DNA of 64,000 bases, taken from assembly GCF_035917235.1 (NCBI RefSeq), contig NZ_CP108423.1:6911501-6975500 (forward strand), read 5' to 3'. The DNA comes from Streptomyces sp. NBC_01294 (lineage in GTDB: Bacteria; Actinomycetota; Actinomycetes; Streptomycetales; Streptomycetaceae). The notes under the pieces are model-generated. The model was not told where the DNA came from, made no database searches, and worked only from the letters and a program-made list of their open reading frames with translations. Shown in pieces: positions 61,247-64,000 of the stretch. Numbering within the stretch: the stretch's first letter is position 1; each line of letters opens with the position of its first letter. The position numbers and the translations under genes are program-made.

Positions 61247-62392
61247 CTACACGTCGTCAACTCGGCCTCGGCGCCGCCATTCCTCGGCGAGCAGCCGGTA
61301 CGAGCGCACGCGGTCCTCGTGGCGGTGCGTGATGGTGGTGATCAGCAACTCGTCCGCTCCGGTGGCCTCCTGGAGCCGCTCCAGGTGATCGGCGACGGTC
61401 CGGGCGGAACCGACGAAGCGCGTCTCCACCCGGTCGGCCACGAGGTCCCGGTCCGCGTCGGTCCAGGGCAGGGCGCGCGCCTCGGCGGGCGTGGGGTAGG
61501 GGATGGCCCCCTCGGCGGTCCGGATGCCGCGCACCCAGGGCGCGTACCCGGTGGCCAGTTCGCGGGCCTGCTCCTCGTCCTCGGCCACCACGACGTCGGC
61601 GGACACCGTCAGGTAGGGCCGCTCCAGCTCGGCCGACGGCTTGAAGGCGGCCCGGTACCCCTCGGCCGCCTCCAGCACCGACGCGGGGCTGACGTGGTAG
61701 TTGGCCGCGAACCGCAGCCCGTTGGCGCCCGCGGTCTGCGCGCTGACGCCGCCGCTGCTGCCCAGGATCCACACCTGTACGTCGGCCCCCTCGCCGGGCA
61801 CGGCGTGCGCCTCCACTCCCTCCGGGGAACGGTACTCGCCGCGCAGCAGGGCGAGCAGGTCGTCCACCTGCTCCGCGTAGTCCTGCGGCTGGGCGCCGGG
61901 CAGGTTCAACAGCTTCTGCTGGAGCGCGACCCGCGGATGGCCCAGCAGGTGGGCGAAGGAGAAGCGGGCCGGGACGCGCAGTCCGTTCGGGGCGTACCCG
62001 TCCACGACCGGCGTGACGGGCGGCGCGCTCTCGGCGGCCGGCGGCTGGGGCCGGCCCGCCGAGCGGCCCAGGCCCAGGTCGAGGCGCCCGGGGTGCAGCG
62101 CGTCGATCAGCCCGAACTCCTCGACCGTGGACAGCGCGGTGCGGTGCCCGAGCTGAACGGCGCCGGAACCGAGCCGGATGGTCGAGGTCGCGGATGCGGT
62201 CAGTGCGATGACGACGGCCGGGGAGGTCCCGGCGACCCCCGGATTGAGGTGGTGCTCGGCGAACCAGTAGCGGGTGTAGCCGAACGCCTCCGTCTGCCGG
62301 GCGAGGTCGATGCTGTGCTGCAGGGCCTCGGCGGCGGTGGAGCCGGACGGGACCGGGACGAGGTCGAGGACCCCGAGGGGGATGCCGGACAT
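61247..62392 (-). CDS. LLM class flavin-dependent oxidoreductase
   Basis: A 381-residue luciferase-like monooxygenase. IPLGVLDLVPV and FGYTRYWFAEHHLNPG at the start, LGSGAVQLGHRTALSTVEEFGLID and the VWILGSSGGVSAQTAGANGL flavin-binding region are typical of the MsnO8/alkanal-monooxygenase-like group. Such enzymes use FMNH2 and oxygen. Position after two NtaA/SnaA-type genes suggests a role in oxidising organosulfur or similar compounds. Confidence 0.9.
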   Translation of the reverse strand: MSGIPLGVLDLVPVPSGSTAAEALQHSIDLARQTEAFGYTRYWFAEHHLNPGVAGTSPAVVIALTASATSTIRLGSGAVQLGHRTALSTVEEFGLIDALHPGRLDLGLGRSAGRPQPPAAESAPPVTPVVDGYAPNGLRVPARFSFAHLLGHPRVALQQKLLNLPGAQPQDYAEQVDDLLALLRGEYRSPEGVEAHAVPGEGADVQVWILGSSGGVSAQTAGANGLRFAANYHVSPASVLEAAEGYRAAFKPSAELERPYLTVSADVVVAEDEEQARELATGYAPWVRGIRTAEGAIPYPTPAEARALPWTDADRDLVADRVETRFVGSARTVADHLERLQEATGADELLITTITHRHEDRVRSYRLLAEEWRRRGRVDDV

Positions 62393-62470
62393 GGCCGCGC
62401 TCCTTGAAGGTCGGGGAAAGAGGGGGAGGAGGGGAGGGAGGGTGGTCGGGCCTCTCGCGGCGCGTCGGCG

Positions 62471-63847
62471 TCAGGGCGCCGGCTGCCGGGCCGGATCCGG
62501 GACCGGGACCGACAGTCCGAGGTGGTCGCGCAGGGTGGCGCCCTCGTACTCGGTGCGGAAGACGCCCTTCTCCTGGAGCAGCGGGATCACGGTGTCGGCG
62601 AAGACGTCCAGGCCGCCCGGGGTGATGTGGGGGACCAGGATGAACCCGTCGGCCGCGTCCGCCTGCACCAGTTCGTTGATCGACTCGGCGATCGTGGCGG
62701 CCGATCCGACGAAGGTCTGGTCGGCGGTGGTGGCGATCACGAGCTCGCGGATCGACAGGTTCTTGGCCCGGGCGAGCTCGCGCCACTGCCGGGCCGTTTC
62801 GAGGGGGTCGCGGAACTGGCGGACGCTCGCACGCCCGAGGGCGATGGTGTTCTCGCCGACCTCGGGGTCGATGGCGGGCAGCGGCCCGTCCGGGTCGTAG
62901 GCGGACAGGTCCCGGTTCCAGACGTGCTCCAGGTACTTGATCGCCGTCTGCCCGCTGACCTGGAGCCGGCGGACCTCGTGGGCGCTCTCGTGGGCCTCGG
63001 CGTCGGTGTCGCCGAGGACGAAGGTGGCCGCGGGAAGGATCTTCAGCTGGTCGTGCGTGCGGCCGTACTTCGCCAGCCGTCCCTTGACGTCGGTGTAGAA
63101 GGCACGGCCCTCGTCGAGGGTCCCGTACCGGCCGAAGATCGCGTCCGCGCCGGCGGCGGCGAACTCGCGGCCCTCCTCGGAGTCGCCCGCCTGGAAGATC
63201 ACCGGCCGGCCCTGCGGGCTGCGCGGCACGTTGAACCGGCCCTCGATGTCGAAGTGCTGTCCCCGGTGGGCGAAGGCGCCGGCCCGCGCGTCCCGCAGGA
63301 AGGCGCCCGACCCGGCGTCGGCGACGATCTCGGAGCCGTCCCAGGAGTCGAACAGCTCGTTCGCGGTGGCCAGGAACTCCCGGGCGCGGGAATAGCGGTC
63401 CCCGCGCGGCAGGAAACCGCCCCGCCGGAAGTTCTCACCGGTGAAGGCGTCCCAGGAGGTGACGACGTTCCAGGCGGCCCGGCCCTCGGAGAGGTGGTCG
63501 AGCGAGGCGAACTGGCGGGCCACCTCGTAAGGCTCGTTGAAGGTGGAGTTGATGGTGCCGGTCAGACCGATCCGGTCGGTGACCGCCGCGAGGGCGGCGA
63601 GCACCGTGAAGGTGTCCGGACGCCCCACGACGTCCAAGTCGTAGATCTTCCCGCCCTGTTCGCGCAGCCGCAGGCCCTCGGCGAGGAAGAGGAAGTCCAG
63701 CTTGGCGCGTTCGGCGGTCCGCGCGAAGTGGACGAACGAGTCGAAGTCGATGTGGCTGCCGGCCGCCGGGTCGCTCCACACGGTGGTGTTGTTGACGCCC
63801 GGGAAGTGGGCCGCGAGATGGATCTGCTTGATCGGCGCGGTGCTCAT
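62471..63847 (-). CDS. NtaA/SnaA/DszA family FMN-dependent monooxygenase
   Basis: A 458-residue LLM monooxygenase. KQIHLAAHFPGVNNTTVWSDPAAGSHIDFDSFVHFARTAERAKLDF and AAWNVVTSWDAFTGENFRRGG are diagnostic of the NtaA/SnaA/DszA/SoxA group, and RPVIFQAGDSEEGREFAAAGADAIF is the FMN-phosphate loop. Members cleave aromatic sulfones, EDTA/NTA or sulfonates with FMNH2. It is in line with two other LLM genes. Substrate cannot be named from sequence. Confidence 0.92.
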   Translation of the reverse strand: MSTAPIKQIHLAAHFPGVNNTTVWSDPAAGSHIDFDSFVHFARTAERAKLDFLFLAEGLRLREQGGKIYDLDVVGRPDTFTVLAALAAVTDRIGLTGTINSTFNEPYEVARQFASLDHLSEGRAAWNVVTSWDAFTGENFRRGGFLPRGDRYSRAREFLATANELFDSWDGSEIVADAGSGAFLRDARAGAFAHRGQHFDIEGRFNVPRSPQGRPVIFQAGDSEEGREFAAAGADAIFGRYGTLDEGRAFYTDVKGRLAKYGRTHDQLKILPAATFVLGDTDAEAHESAHEVRRLQVSGQTAIKYLEHVWNRDLSAYDPDGPLPAIDPEVGENTIALGRASVRQFRDPLETARQWRELARAKNLSIRELVIATTADQTFVGSAATIAESINELVQADAADGFILVPHITPGGLDVFADTVIPLLQEKGVFRTEYEGATLRDHLGLSVPVPDPARQPAP

Positions 63848-63873
63848 GGTTCGTCCTTCCGACTGGTCCGGGA

Positions 63874-64000
63874 TCAGGCCGCGGGCCGGGCGGCGTGGCG
63901 GCCGGCCGGACGGTCCAGCCCGAGCAGGCCGCGCAGGGTGTCCGCCTCGTACTCCCGGCGGAAGACCCCGCGCCGCTGGAGCTCCGGCACCAGCCCCCGG
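63874..64000 (-). CDS. C-terminal end of a third LLM monooxygenase (cut by window)
   Basis: The last 41 codons of a minus-strand gene running off the window. [31 protein letters not shown] matches the corresponding C-terminus of the neighbouring NtaA-type protein (VIPLLQEKGVFRTEYEGATLRDHLGL), so it is a paralogue of the same family. The downstream gene starts 26 bases after it, so the three form an operon. Confidence 0.8.
   Translation of the reverse strand, partial: RGLVPELQRRGVFRREYEADTLRGLLGLDRPAGRHAARPAA

Noticed and set aside
1..64000. CRISPR arrays, prophage, insertion sequences, rRNA or tRNA genes
   Set aside because: The tandem arrays have no unique spacers, and I saw no transposase, integrase, phage structural or tRNA/rRNA sequence. 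A covariance-model scan would be needed to be sure about small RNAs.

Overview
The window looks like chromosomal DNA of a Streptomyces or very close relative. It is very GC-rich with strong third-position G/C bias and frequent GTG starts. Marker families agree: MurT/GatD, a DUF5999 protein, a WhiJ-like XRE regulator with a DUF397 partner, ureABCFGD without ureE, and many intergenic inverted repeats. I see no rRNA, tRNA, CRISPR array, integrase, transposase or prophage. Both ends cut through genes. All calls come from reading the sequence; no database search was run.

Layout. 1-6 kb: the end of a YigZ/IMPACT gene, sbcD-sbcC, and an Lrp regulator divergent from a rhodanese. 6-16.7 kb, mostly on the minus strand: a DUF885 peptidase-like protein, a membrane-ACT-GNAT fusion, PhoD phosphatase, an alpha/beta hydrolase, a GntR regulator with a DasR-type (dre-like) site on its promoter, a ROK regulator, and a two-component system. 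16.7-19.5 kb: an ABC exporter divergent from that two-component system across a 28-bp perfect palindrome, a hypothetical gene, and a truncated sensor kinase. 19.5-26 kb: mug-purB, an SGNH hydrolase, two CorC/HlyC-like CBS membrane proteins, an acetyltransferase and a methyltransferase. 26-31.5 kb: the biotin locus (bioB-bioA-bioD plus an ankyrin gene, with bioF divergent). 31.5-33.2 kb: a WhiJ/AbaA-like regulatory locus. 33.7-38.3 kb: the urease operon. 38.6-45.6 kb: a secreted peptidase, PlsC, CtaG, phosphofructokinase and MurT/GatD. 45.7-50.4 kb: peptide deformylase, a TetR regulator with an acyl-CoA dehydrogenase, a frameshifted membrane-protein gene, an SRPBCC protein and DUF5999. 50.4-53.5 kb: a STAND ATPase and a fibronectin-III lipoprotein. 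53.7-58.9 kb: a five-gene Opp/Nik-type ABC importer. 59-64 kb: a 64-aa membrane protein, a secreted propeller-like protein and three LLM flavin monooxygenase genes, the last one cut by the window end.

How the genes may work together. The best-supported functional link is nickel. The importer operon is preceded by a sequence fitting the Streptomyces Nur box (TTGCCA-N5-TTGCAA), so it may be a NikABCDE nickel importer. The same window encodes the nickel enzyme urease, whose UreG has a histidine-rich N-terminus and which lacks UreE. Other coherent units are biotin synthesis, lipid II amidation (MurT/GatD), SbcCD nuclease and a sulfur-scavenging-type LLM cluster.

Non-coding structure is rich. There are three unrelated tandem arrays (16-bp, 17-bp and 51-bp units). 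The 51-bp unit shares its core with a dispersed element near 26.2 kb, and that element supplies the C-terminus of the ankyrin gene. Many convergent or operon-end gaps hold near-perfect hairpins. I found no clearly novel multi-gene defence or mobile system. The observations most worth following are the Nur-box/nickel link, the repeat families, the Cys-rich tail on BioB, the WhiJ-like locus with an AT-rich palindrome, and the decayed genes.
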